In this document: one piece after another, positions 1 through 4,691 of the stretch
How the letters are laid out: each line of letters starts with the position of its first letter
Numbering within the stretch: the first letter of the stretch is position 1
NCBI GenBank assembly: GCA_022837365.1
Contig: JALHHV010000104.1
Span: forward strand, 1 to 5,432
Length of the DNA: 5,432 nucleotides
From: Desulfovibrio sp.
Lineage (GTDB): Bacteria; Desulfobacterota; Desulfovibrionia; Desulfovibrionales; Desulfovibrionaceae
Reading direction: 5' to 3'
Made by a program: the position numbers and the translations under genes
The notes under the pieces: generated by a model
What the model was told of the DNA's origin: nothing
What the model saw: only the letters and a program-made list of their open reading frames with translations
Databases searched by the model: none

Positions 1-8
1 AAACAAAA

Positions 9-49
9 TTGCATCAATATACATACGGCACATACCGGAATTACCCGGT
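9..49 (+). promoter_or_regulatory. Possible promoter/operator region of the rrf2-sqr operon
   Basis: This is the AT-richer part of the 112-base leader before the Rrf2 gene. A TATACA hexamer at 18-23 resembles a -10 box (4 of 6 to TATAAT); its -35 would lie outside the window. ACATAC occurs twice (21-26 and 30-35). An inverted repeat ACCGG-N6-CCGGT spans 34-49 and could be an operator, since Rrf2 proteins often regulate their own promoters. It does not resemble the IscR-type palindrome seen at 3210. Downstream, a GC-rich palindrome (62-75) lies before the Shine-Dalgarno. The promoter call is weak. Confidence 0.3.
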
Positions 50-102
50 CAACAGCCCCACCGCGCCCCGGCGCGCAGCCTTCGCCCCCCCGCACAGGCA
101 CT

Positions 103-106
103 GGAG
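103..106 (+). promoter_or_regulatory. Ribosome binding site of the Rrf2 gene
   Basis: GGAG lies six bases before the ATG at 113. This fixes the start of the regulator; the encoded N-terminus (MRISSTVHYASRLL) is the normal start of Rrf2-family proteins. Confidence 0.8.
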
Positions 107-112
107 AACGGC

Positions 113-679
113 ATGAGAATTTCCTCCACGGTGCATTACGCATCCCGGCTGCTGGTCAACCTTGCCCTGCACGGCCCGCAGGACGGGCCCCTTTCCGCCT
201 CCGAACTGGCCGAGCACACCGGAATTTCCGTCAAGTTCATCGAAAAGATCATCCGGCAGCTGCGCACGGCAGGCATGGTCCGCAGCGTTCGCGGGGCCGC
301 CGGCGGCCACGTGCTGACCATGAACCCCGACGACGTGACCCTGGGCGACGTGCTGCGCGTGGTCGAGGGCGGCGTGCAGCCTCCCAACTGCTGCGTGGGC
401 GCCGACTGCGACGACGCCCCCTGCCGCTGCAAGGCCGCCTGGACCAGCGCCGCCAAGGCCCTGGAAGAAACCCTGGACCAGTTCACCCTTACCGACATCA
501 TGCACGGCGCCGAACGCCCCGACGACTGCGCCCACATGGCCGAAGGGGACAAGGACGCCCGCCCGGCGCCCTCGCCCAAGCTGAACGGCAACAAGCCGCT
601 GAACACGCCGCGATACGGCAGAACGCCCCGTGCCCTGCGGGGCTGCAATACCCGAATCTGCTCTCACCAAAGCCAATAA
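113..679 (+). CDS. Rrf2/IscR-family transcriptional regulator with Cys cluster
   Basis: A cytoplasmic DNA-binding repressor or sensor of 188 residues. Residues 1-60 form the winged helix-turn-helix typical of Rrf2 proteins (LSASELAEHTGIS at 27-39, recognition helix around 40-56), followed by the wing signature SVRGAAGGHVL (58-68) and TLGDVLRVVEG (76-86). Cysteines at 93, 94, 99, 104 and 106 lie where IscR-type members bind a [2Fe-2S] cluster (C-x5-C-x5-C in E. coli IscR). Spacing here is C93-x5-C99-x4-C104 or x6-C106, so cluster binding is plausible but inferred. Family members are usually about 135-165 residues. The tail after about 145 is Pro/Arg-rich, unlike the family, and carries a GC hairpin in its DNA (625-643). 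Only 18 bases separate the stop from the SQR-like gene, so this is probably its local regulator. The family call is firm; ligand and targets are unknown. Confidence 0.93.
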   Translation: MRISSTVHYASRLLVNLALHGPQDGPLSASELAEHTGISVKFIEKIIRQLRTAGMVRSVRGAAGGHVLTMNPDDVTLGDVLRVVEGGVQPPNCCVGADCDDAPCRCKAAWTSAAKALEETLDQFTLTDIMHGAERPDDCAHMAEGDKDARPAPSPKLNGNKPLNTPRYGRTPRALRGCNTRICSHQSQ

Positions 680-682
680 GTG

Positions 683-688
683 AAGGAG
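683..688 (+). promoter_or_regulatory. Ribosome binding site deciding the SQR-like gene start
   Basis: AAGGAG lies nine bases before the ATG at 698. A GTG at 680 is in frame but upstream of this site, and would place six non-family residues before the Rossmann strand. The ATG at 698 is therefore the supported start. Confidence 0.8.
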
Positions 689-697
689 AAACCTGGC

Positions 698-1939
698 ATG
701 AAGAAACTGCTCATTCTTGGGGCAGGTGCCGGCGGCACCATGCTCGCCACCAAAATGAGGAAAAAGCTCAGCGAGCGTGAATGGGAGATCACGGTCATCG
801 ACCGCGACCTCACCCACCATTACCAGCCCGGCTGGCTGTTCATACCTTTCGGCATCGACACCCCCAAGGGTTGCGAGAAGGCCAAGAAGGACTTCATTCC
901 CCGTGGCGTGAACTTCGTGAAGGATACCATCACCAACGTGGATCCGGAAGCGAAGGTGGTCACCTGTGAAGGCGGCAAGTACAGCTACGACTGGGTGGTC
1001 ATCGCCACCGGCTGCCGCATCGCCCCCGACGAGGTGGAAGGTCTGCTGGACGACTGGCGCGGCAGCATCCACGACTTCTACACCCCCGACGGCGCCGCCG
1101 CCCTGCTGCCCAAGATCAAGAACTTCAAGAAGGGCCGCCTGGTCCACCACATCTGCGAAACCCCCATCAAGTGCCCGGTCGCGCCGCTGGAATTCGTGTA
1201 CCTGGCCGACTGGTACTTCACCAAGATGGGCGTGCGCGACAACATCGAAATCGAACTGGTCACCCCGCTGACCGGCGCGTTCACCAAGCCGGTGGCCGCC
1301 AAGATCCTGGGCGAACTGTGCGACAAGAAGAACATCAAGGTCACGCCCAACTTCGTGGTGGACAGCGTTGACGCGGGCAACAAGACCATCGCCTCCGTCA
1401 CCGGCGACGAGATCAACTACGACCTGCTGGTCACCATTCCCCCGAACATGGGCCAGCAGTTCCTGATCGATTCGGACATCGCCGACCCCATGGGCTTCAT
1501 GGACACCGACAAGGGCACCCTGAAGTCCAAGAAGTACCCCAACATGTACGTCATCGGCGACACCACCAACGTGCCGACCTCCAAGGCCGGTTCCGTGGCC
1601 CACTACGAGGCCGACATCATCGCCGAAAACCTGATGTCCGACATCGACGGCAGCGAACACTACCACCACTTCGACGGTCACTCCACCTGCTTCATCGTGA
1701 CCGGCTACGAAAAGGCTTCGCTCATCGACTTCAGCTACGACGTGGAACCGCTGCCCGGCATGTTCCCCTTCCCCGGCGTGGGCCCCTGCGAACTGCTGGG
1801 CGAAAGCTACATCAACTACTGGGGCAAGCTGATGTTCAAGTGGGTGTACTACAGCCTGATGCTGAAGGGTCACGAGTTGCCGTTCGAGCCGAACATGTAC
1901 CTGCACGGCAAGGACACTTCCCTGATGCGGAAGAAGTAA
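698..1939 (+). CDS. Sulfide:quinone oxidoreductase-like FAD flavoprotein
   Basis: A 413-residue two-Rossmann-domain flavoprotein, normal length for SQRs. The N-terminal KKLLILGAGAGG holds the FAD-binding GxGxxG (8-13), with acidic D35 after the second strand. IATG is at 102-105 and the second flavin motif YVIGD at 284-288, followed by PTSKAGSVAHYEA as in SQRs. C159 (in PIKCP) and C331 (in HSTCF) sit where SQRs carry the redox-active cysteine pair. The C-terminal segment ESYINYWGKLMFKWVYYSLMLKG (369-391) is amphipathic and aromatic, like the SQR membrane-docking and quinone region. SQRs oxidise sulfide to polysulfide or sulfane sulfur and reduce quinone at the cytoplasmic membrane face. In a sulfate reducer the physiological direction is uncertain. 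No signal peptide is seen. The following DUF1641 gene supports the SQR reading. A related sulfur-dependent flavoprotein with another acceptor remains possible. Confidence 0.87.
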   Translation: MKKLLILGAGAGGTMLATKMRKKLSEREWEITVIDRDLTHHYQPGWLFIPFGIDTPKGCEKAKKDFIPRGVNFVKDTITNVDPEAKVVTCEGGKYSYDWVVIATGCRIAPDEVEGLLDDWRGSIHDFYTPDGAAALLPKIKNFKKGRLVHHICETPIKCPVAPLEFVYLADWYFTKMGVRDNIEIELVTPLTGAFTKPVAAKILGELCDKKNIKVTPNFVVDSVDAGNKTIASVTGDEINYDLLVTIPPNMGQQFLIDSDIADPMGFMDTDKGTLKSKKYPNMYVIGDTTNVPTSKAGSVAHYEADIIAENLMSDIDGSEHYHHFDGHSTCFIVTGYEKASLIDFSYDVEPLPGMFPFPGVGPCELLGESYINYWGKLMFKWVYYSLMLKGHELPFEPNMYLHGKDTSLMRKK

Positions 1940-1942
1940 GCC

Positions 1943-1947
1943 GGAGG
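1943..1947 (+). promoter_or_regulatory. Ribosome binding site of the DUF1641 gene
   Basis: GGAGG lies five bases before the ATG at 1953, within the 13-base gap after the SQR-like stop. The spacing indicates translation from the same mRNA. Confidence 0.8.
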
Positions 1948-1952
1948 CGCAA

Positions 1953-2657
1953 ATGACCAACGAAGAACTCATTCTCCAGCGCCTCGAGGCCATGGAAGAG
2001 CGGATCGCCTTCCTGCACGAGCGCGCGATGGGCACCAAATACTTCATCGAGGAAGTGACGCCCATCGGCAACCACGCCTTCCGCCTGATGGTGGAAGAGT
2101 TGCAGGACGTGCACGGCAGGGTCCATCTGGACGACATCTTCGAACTGCTGCGCCGTGGCCTGCGCGGCGTGCCGAACCTGAACTACTGCCTCGACCAGCT
2201 GGAAAACCTCATCGACCTGTGGCGCACCATGCACCCGGCGGTGGCCCCCACCTGGCCCCACATCATCGAGGGGCTGGGCAAGTGGGAGCAGGACGGCGTG
2301 TTCGCCAAGCTGACCGCCCTGAAGGGCGCGGGCGGCAAGGTGCTGGACGCCAACACCCCCGAAGGCATCGAGAAGATGGGCGAGGCCCTCGCCTTCATGA
2401 CCGTACTGCTGCAAAAGCTGGCCGATCCCAACGTGCAGGCCTTCCTGGCCCGCGCGGTGGACATGCTGGCCAAGCTGGACCTGTCGCAGGCCAAGCCCGT
2501 GGGCATGTTCGGCATGGTCGGGGCTCTCGGTTCCAGGGAAGCCAAGGAAGGTCTTGGCGTGGCCATGGAAGTGCTGAAGGCCCTCGGCTCGCTGAAGGGC
2601 GACGGCTGCTGCGCCTGCGGCTGCGCCGCCCACGCTCCCGCCGCAAAGAACGACTAG
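1953..2657 (+). CDS. DUF1641-family protein with C-terminal Cys-rich tail
   Basis: A 234-residue, largely helical protein with no signal peptide and no clear membrane span. Residues 5-25 (LILQRLEAMEERIAFLHERA) look like a short coiled coil. The region KPVGMFGMVGALGSREAKEGLGVAMEVLKALG (181-212) resembles the short conserved DUF1641 module. Two further helical stretches (around 60-90 and 136-175) have the same flavour. DUF1641 proteins have no settled biochemical role but are commonly encoded beside SQR-type flavoproteins, as here; a role as subunit, anchor or sulfur acceptor is an inference. The extreme C-terminus is unusual: GCCACGCAAH puts cysteines at 219, 220, 222 and 224 with H227, which could bind metal or carry persulfide. 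The gene is the last before a strong terminator. The family call rests on motif resemblance and gene context. Confidence 0.85.
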   Translation: MTNEELILQRLEAMEERIAFLHERAMGTKYFIEEVTPIGNHAFRLMVEELQDVHGRVHLDDIFELLRRGLRGVPNLNYCLDQLENLIDLWRTMHPAVAPTWPHIIEGLGKWEQDGVFAKLTALKGAGGKVLDANTPEGIEKMGEALAFMTVLLQKLADPNVQAFLARAVDMLAKLDLSQAKPVGMFGMVGALGSREAKEGLGVAMEVLKALGSLKGDGCCACGCAAHAPAAKND

Positions 2658-2668
2658 CCGCATCGAAC

Positions 2669-2706
2669 GGACCCGCCGTCGCCGCCCGGCACGGCGGGTC
2701 CTTTTT
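2669..2706 (+). terminator. Intrinsic terminator after the DUF1641 gene
   Basis: An 11-base-pair perfect stem (GGACCCGCCGT at 2669-2679 with ACGGCGGGTCC at 2691-2701) with an 11-base loop is followed directly by five T (2702-2706). It lies 11 bases after the DUF1641 stop and should end most rrf2-sqr-DUF1641 transcripts. The next gene starts 26 bases further on with no room for an obvious promoter, so it may also act as an attenuator lowering expression of the receiver gene. Confidence 0.9.
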
Positions 2707-2720
2707 ACCCCCATCTTGTG

Positions 2721-2726
2721 AAGGAG
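2721..2726 (+). promoter_or_regulatory. Ribosome binding site deciding the receiver gene start
   Basis: AAGGAG lies six bases before the ATG at 2733. In-frame alternatives are a GTG at 2718, upstream of the site, and an ATG at 2727, touching it. 2733 is the best spaced start. Confidence 0.75.
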
Positions 2727-2732
2727 ATGTCA

Positions 2733-3119
2733 ATGTCCGCGACCAACATGAGTGCCACCCACCGCCGCGTGCTCGTGGTCGACAACGACCCCGCCGAGCG
2801 CGAACGCCTTGCCGGGCTGCTGACGGCGGAAGGACATGCCGTGCGCACCGCCGCCTCCACGCCCGAGGCGCTCGAGGCCGCCGCCAGCTTCCGCCCCGAC
2901 CTGATCACCCTGGAAATGGACCTGCCGAGCCCCGGCGGCACGGTGTTCTACGCCCGGCTGCGCCGCAGCCCCGCCCTGCGCGAAACCCCCGTGGTGGTGG
3001 TGAGCGGCGTGGGTCCCCGCCCGGCCCGCCTGGCGCGTCGCGTGCCCACCCACCAGAAGCCGGTGGTCCCCGCCGTCCTGCTGGACACCATCCGCAGGGC
3101 CGTTCCCGCCCAGGCGTAA
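2733..3119 (+). CDS. Single-domain response regulator-like protein, Asp to Glu at phospho-site
   Basis: 128 residues making one CheY-like receiver domain and no output domain. VLVVDND (13-19) is the first-strand acidic motif, with Asp17 then Asn18 instead of the usual Asp pair. PDLITLEMDLP (55-65) aligns with the family pattern PDLxxxDxxMP, and the phospho-acceptor is Glu61 (codon GAA at 2913-2915), not Asp. VVVVSG (87-92) gives the Ser/Thr switch residue S91, and QKP (108-110) the conserved Lys109-Pro. All other landmarks are present, so this is a folded receiver with an altered active site. It could mimic the phosphorylated state, be unresponsive, or act as a protein-binding module. In D. 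vulgaris, the hmc operon is followed by a stand-alone receiver gene (rrf1) and rrf2; the combination here recalls that pair. Expression probably depends on read-through of the upstream terminator. Confidence 0.88.
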   Translation: MSATNMSATHRRVLVVDNDPAERERLAGLLTAEGHAVRTAASTPEALEAAASFRPDLITLEMDLPSPGGTVFYARLRRSPALRETPVVVVSGVGPRPARLARRVPTHQKPVVPAVLLDTIRRAVPAQA

Positions 3120-3209
3120 CCGCGCCGCAACCACGACATGACGGGCCGGCGTCCGCCGTGCCCCACCCAGGCCCTGCCTGTCCCTGCCCGCCCCTACCTG
3201 CGCAATTCG

Positions 3210-3222
3210 GACTAAATCAGTC
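3210..3222. promoter_or_regulatory. IscR/Rrf2-type palindrome GACTAAATCAGTC
   Basis: GACT-N5-AGTC fits the core of the E. coli IscR type 1 site (GACTRWWWYAGTC) at every position; the flanks match only partly. It lies in an AT-richer island of the convergent region, upstream (on +) of a second palindrome and a strong hairpin, with no gene start nearby. Binding by an Rrf2-family protein, perhaps the one encoded at 113-679, is an inference. Confidence 0.45.
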
Positions 3223-3225
3223 AAA

Positions 3226-3246
3226 TTCATACCTGCAACGTAGGAT
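3226..3246. repeat. Palindromic motif copy (TTCATACC-N5-CGTAGGAT)
   Basis: This copy has 7 of 8 left-arm and 6 of 8 right-arm bases of the pattern TTCCTACC-N5-GGTAGGAA, with the same five-base spacer as the copies at 4424 and 4449. It contains TAGGAT (3241-3246), a possible weak -10 box on the + strand. Confidence 0.5.
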
Positions 3247-3307
3247 TTGCATGGCCCGCGCGGAGCCCGCGCAGGCTCCACGCCGGTCACGGACGCGCCA
3301 AATGCTG

Positions 3308-3339
3308 CGGGGCTCCGTGCCTTTCGGCAGGGAGCCCCG
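3308..3339. other. Strong hairpin between convergent genes
   Basis: CGGGGCTCC (3308-3316) pairs with GGAGCCCCG (3331-3339). After one G/G mismatch, TGCC (3318-3321) pairs with GGCA (3326-3329), leaving a four-base loop. That is 13 base pairs in a 32-base element. Neither side has a real T tract, so it is not a standard intrinsic terminator. It may stall or protect the 3' ends of the converging receiver and Sel1 transcripts, or be part of a small RNA. Confidence 0.6.
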
Positions 3340-3462
3340 TGCGTCACGTGCATCGGCCACTGGTGCGGCGCAAGAAGGAGGAAACCGCCGCGCGCGGCCT
3401 GAGCCCGGCGGCACGGCAGGCGCGGGGGTTGCCGTCCCCGCCGCCGCTCCGCCTGCCGCCGG

Positions 3463-4173
3463 TTACTGGGCCGCACCCTCCGGCAGCGGGAAACAACGCA
3501 GCCAGCGCGCCGCGAGCTTTTCGGCCCGCGTCACGTCCTTGTCCTTCATCCTGTCGATGAGTTCGCGGCGGGCCTCTCCGGCCTTGGCGAAGCCCGCCGT
3601 AACGGCCAGGTCGAACCACATGTACGCGCGCACTTCGCTGGCGGGTACGCCCGCGCCGTCACGACACATGGTGCCGAGCAGGTGCATGGCCTTGCCGTTG
3701 CCCAAGGTGGCCGCGCTCAGGAACAGTTCGCGCGCGACCTTGCGCGAGGTGGCGTCGGTGGCTTCGCCGTGGTAGGCAAGCCCCACGTTGCAGCGGGCCT
3801 CGGCGGCCAGCAGGCGCGCCTTGCGCACGAAGTCGCGCTTGGCGGCCACCAGTTCCATGCCGTACTGCTTGTCGCGGAAGTCGGTGGGCAGGTCGTCATA
3901 CACCGGTTCGCAGTTGTAGCCGCACTTGTCGGCCTTGCGGAACAGTTCCAGCGCCTTGCCGAAGTCCTGCGCCACGCCCTTGCCGGTGGCGTGCAGCACG
4001 CCGTAGAAATTGAGGGCCTCGTGATGTTCGGCCTGCGCGGCGCGGCCCAGCCACTGGGCGGCCTTGCCGAAGTCCTGCGCCACGCCGTTGCCTTCGTAGT
4101 ACAACATGCCAAGATTGAACTGGGCGCTTGCGTCGCCCGCCTCAGCCATCGCGAACATCTCCTGAACTTGCAT
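3463..4173 (-). CDS. Sel1-repeat (TPR-like) protein
   Basis: A 236-residue helical-repeat protein with no signal peptide, so probably cytoplasmic. Sel1-like repeats of about 36 residues are visible: roughly 8-47 (GDASAQFNLGMLYYEGNGVAQD...), 48-83 (HHEALNFYGVLHATGKGVAQD...), 124-158 (ARCNVGLAYHGEA...) and 159-194 (GKAMHLLGTMCRDGAGV...). Repeats two and three are separated by about 40 atypical residues (84-123) with C84 and C88. Sel1 repeats are protein-interaction scaffolds; no partner can be named. A weak site AGGGG (4185-4181) precedes the ATG by seven bases. The reading frame has no other start codon back to an in-frame stop, which fixes the start. The first two repeats share a 26-base identical DNA segment exactly 108 bases apart, a sign of recent repeat duplication or correction. 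It is transcribed towards the receiver gene and appears to be a single-gene unit. Confidence 0.9.
   Translation of the reverse strand: MQVQEMFAMAEAGDASAQFNLGMLYYEGNGVAQDFGKAAQWLGRAAQAEHHEALNFYGVLHATGKGVAQDFGKALELFRKADKCGYNCEPVYDDLPTDFRDKQYGMELVAAKRDFVRKARLLAAEARCNVGLAYHGEATDATSRKVARELFLSAATLGNGKAMHLLGTMCRDGAGVPASEVRAYMWFDLAVTAGFAKAGEARRELIDRMKDKDVTRAEKLAARWLRCFPLPEGAAQ
3953..4086. repeat. 26-base exact direct repeat inside the Sel1 gene
   Basis: The same 26 bases occur at 3953-3978 and 4061-4086, 108 bases (36 codons) apart. They encode GVAQDFGKA in the first two Sel1 repeats. The shift equals one protein repeat, so this reflects internal duplication of the coding repeat rather than a mobile element. 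Confidence 0.9.
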
Positions 4174-4423
4174 TGGCTTGCCCCTGTGTACTGAAAGGTT
4201 GGGAAATCCTGCCCCGGTGCTTCCGGGTGGCCCCCGCCGCCAGCGCCATCCGGCTGCGGGGACCGCGGCGGCAGCACCGCCGGGCCAGCTTGGGAAACCT
4301 CATCGCCTTGTTCCGGTATCCGGGTGGCGCGGGGGCATGGTTCCGCGCGCATCCGGGGTGATCCAGCGTCTACCTTCAGTCACCGGCACGGAGGCGCGGG
4401 TGGCAGTCCGCGTGTTCCGTTAA

Positions 4424-4444
4424 TTCCTACCGTGCTGGTATGGG
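4424..4444. repeat. Palindromic motif copy (TTCCTACC-N5-GGTATGGG)
   Basis: The left arm is the full TTCCTACC. The right arm keeps GGTA and is otherwise degenerate. It lies 25 bases from the next copy, about two and a half helical turns, and upstream of the Sel1 gene. Confidence 0.5.
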
Positions 4445-4448
4445 TTAT

Positions 4449-4469
4449 TTCCTACCTGCATGGTGGGAT
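4449..4469. repeat. Palindromic motif copy (TTCCTACC-N5-GGTGGGAT)
   Basis: The left arm is full TTCCTACC; the right arm matches 6 of 8 bases of GGTAGGAA. It covers the spacer and weak -10 box of the minus-strand promoter candidate reading towards the Sel1 gene, as expected for an operator. Confidence 0.55.
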
Positions 4470-4477
4470 ATTGTCAA
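4449..4477 (-). promoter_or_regulatory. Candidate promoter of the Sel1 gene
   Basis: On the minus strand a perfect TTGACA (4477-4472) is followed, after 17 bases, by TAGGAA (4454-4449), a poor -10 (3 of 6). Start near 4442 would give a leader of about 270 bases before the Sel1 ATG. The weak -10 lies inside a palindromic motif copy, which suggests control by a bound protein. Confidence 0.45.
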
Positions 4478-4508
4478 CGGCTCTTCCAAAATTTCCATGA
4501 AAAAATAT

Positions 4509-4528
4509 ATGCCATAATATCATGGCAT
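4509..4528 (-). terminator. Second hairpin behind the permease terminator
   Basis: ATGCCAT (4509-4515) and ATGGCAT (4522-4528) form a seven-pair stem with a six-base loop. Read on the minus strand it is followed by ATATTTTTT, so it can serve as a backup terminator. The same palindrome could be a protein-binding site. Confidence 0.5.
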
Positions 4529-4529
4529 T

Positions 4530-4568
4530 AAAAACACGAGCGCCGGAATTCCCCATTCCGGCGCTCGT
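4530..4568 (-). terminator. Intrinsic terminator of the ABC permease transcript
   Basis: A perfect 14-base-pair stem (ACGAGCGCCGGAAT at 4536-4549 against its complement at 4555-4568) with a five-base loop. On the minus strand it is followed by GTTTTTAA (4535-4528), a proper U tract. It lies about 155 bases after the permease stop. No T tract follows on the + strand, so it is directional. Confidence 0.88.
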
Positions 4569-4663
4569 ATTCCGCGTGCAAGCCCCTCGCCGCCGGTCCT
4601 GTTCGACCGGGCCGGGATGCCGCATTCTCCTATTTTACAATATACTGAAATAACTTGGTGTTT

Positions 4664-4691
4664 ATTTTACTGCGGACATAATTCCTACCAA
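4664..4691 (-). promoter_or_regulatory. Possible minus-strand promoter before the terminator
   Basis: TTGGTA (4691-4686, 4 of 6 to TTGACA) and TAAAAT (4669-4664, 5 of 6 to TATAAT) are 16 bases apart in an AT-rich patch. Transcription would start near 4657 and reach the terminator at 4536-4568 after about 125 bases, without a convincing gene between. The -35 box overlaps the TTCCTACC half-copy at 4682-4689. Confidence 0.35.
4682..4689. repeat. Palindromic motif half-copy (TTCCTACC)
   Basis: An exact left arm, preceded by A as in the copy at 4424 (ATTCCTACC). The expected right arm is not recognisable (AGGGTG follows after five bases). It is counted as a half-site. Confidence 0.35.

Larger units (their letters stand above)
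3120..3462. other. Gene-free convergent region with hairpins and two palindromic sites
   Basis: These 343 bases lie between the convergent receiver and Sel1 genes and contain no credible gene. A hairpin (3143-3163, GGGCCGGC against GCCG-t-GCCC) lies just after the receiver stop, without a T tract. Then come a half-site CCTACCTGC (3193-3201), an IscR-like palindrome (3210-3222), a second palindrome (3226-3246) and a long hairpin (3308-3339). Near the Sel1 stop is a 9-pair stem (3414-3422 with 3450-3458) enclosing a GGGG/CCCC inner stem. An AAGGAGG at 3375-3381 has no start codon behind it. The rest is GC-rich without visible signal. Confidence 0.7.

Noticed and set aside
680..697. GTG at 680 as an earlier start of the SQR-like gene
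   Set aside because: It precedes the Shine-Dalgarno at 683-688 and would add residues before the Rossmann strand that the family does not have.
41..2137. A 698-residue open frame on the minus strand opposite the Rrf2 and SQR-like genes
   Set aside because: It is antisense to two well-supported genes, has Val/Gly/His-rich composition expected from reversed GC-rich codons, no ribosome site and no recognisable domain.
2219..3775. A 518-residue open frame on the plus strand across DUF1641, terminator, receiver and part of Sel1
   Set aside because: It is an Arg/Pro/Gly-rich off-frame shadow that runs through a strong terminator and overlaps three real genes.
4197..4331. Possible degenerate tandem duplication (TTGGGAAA at 4199 and 4290; TCCGGGTGGC at 4222 and 4319)
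   Set aside because: The two pairs are differently spaced and the sequence between does not align, so chance in GC-rich DNA is the simpler view.
4178..4423. An 81-residue plus-strand frame upstream of Sel1
   Set aside because: No ribosome site, low-complexity Pro/Arg/Gly composition, and it ends just before the candidate promoter of the opposite strand.
4452..4625. A 57-codon minus-strand frame starting ATG after AGGAGA near 4626-4631
   Set aside because: The AGGAG is only one base from the ATG, and the frame runs through both terminator hairpins; the protein has no family features.
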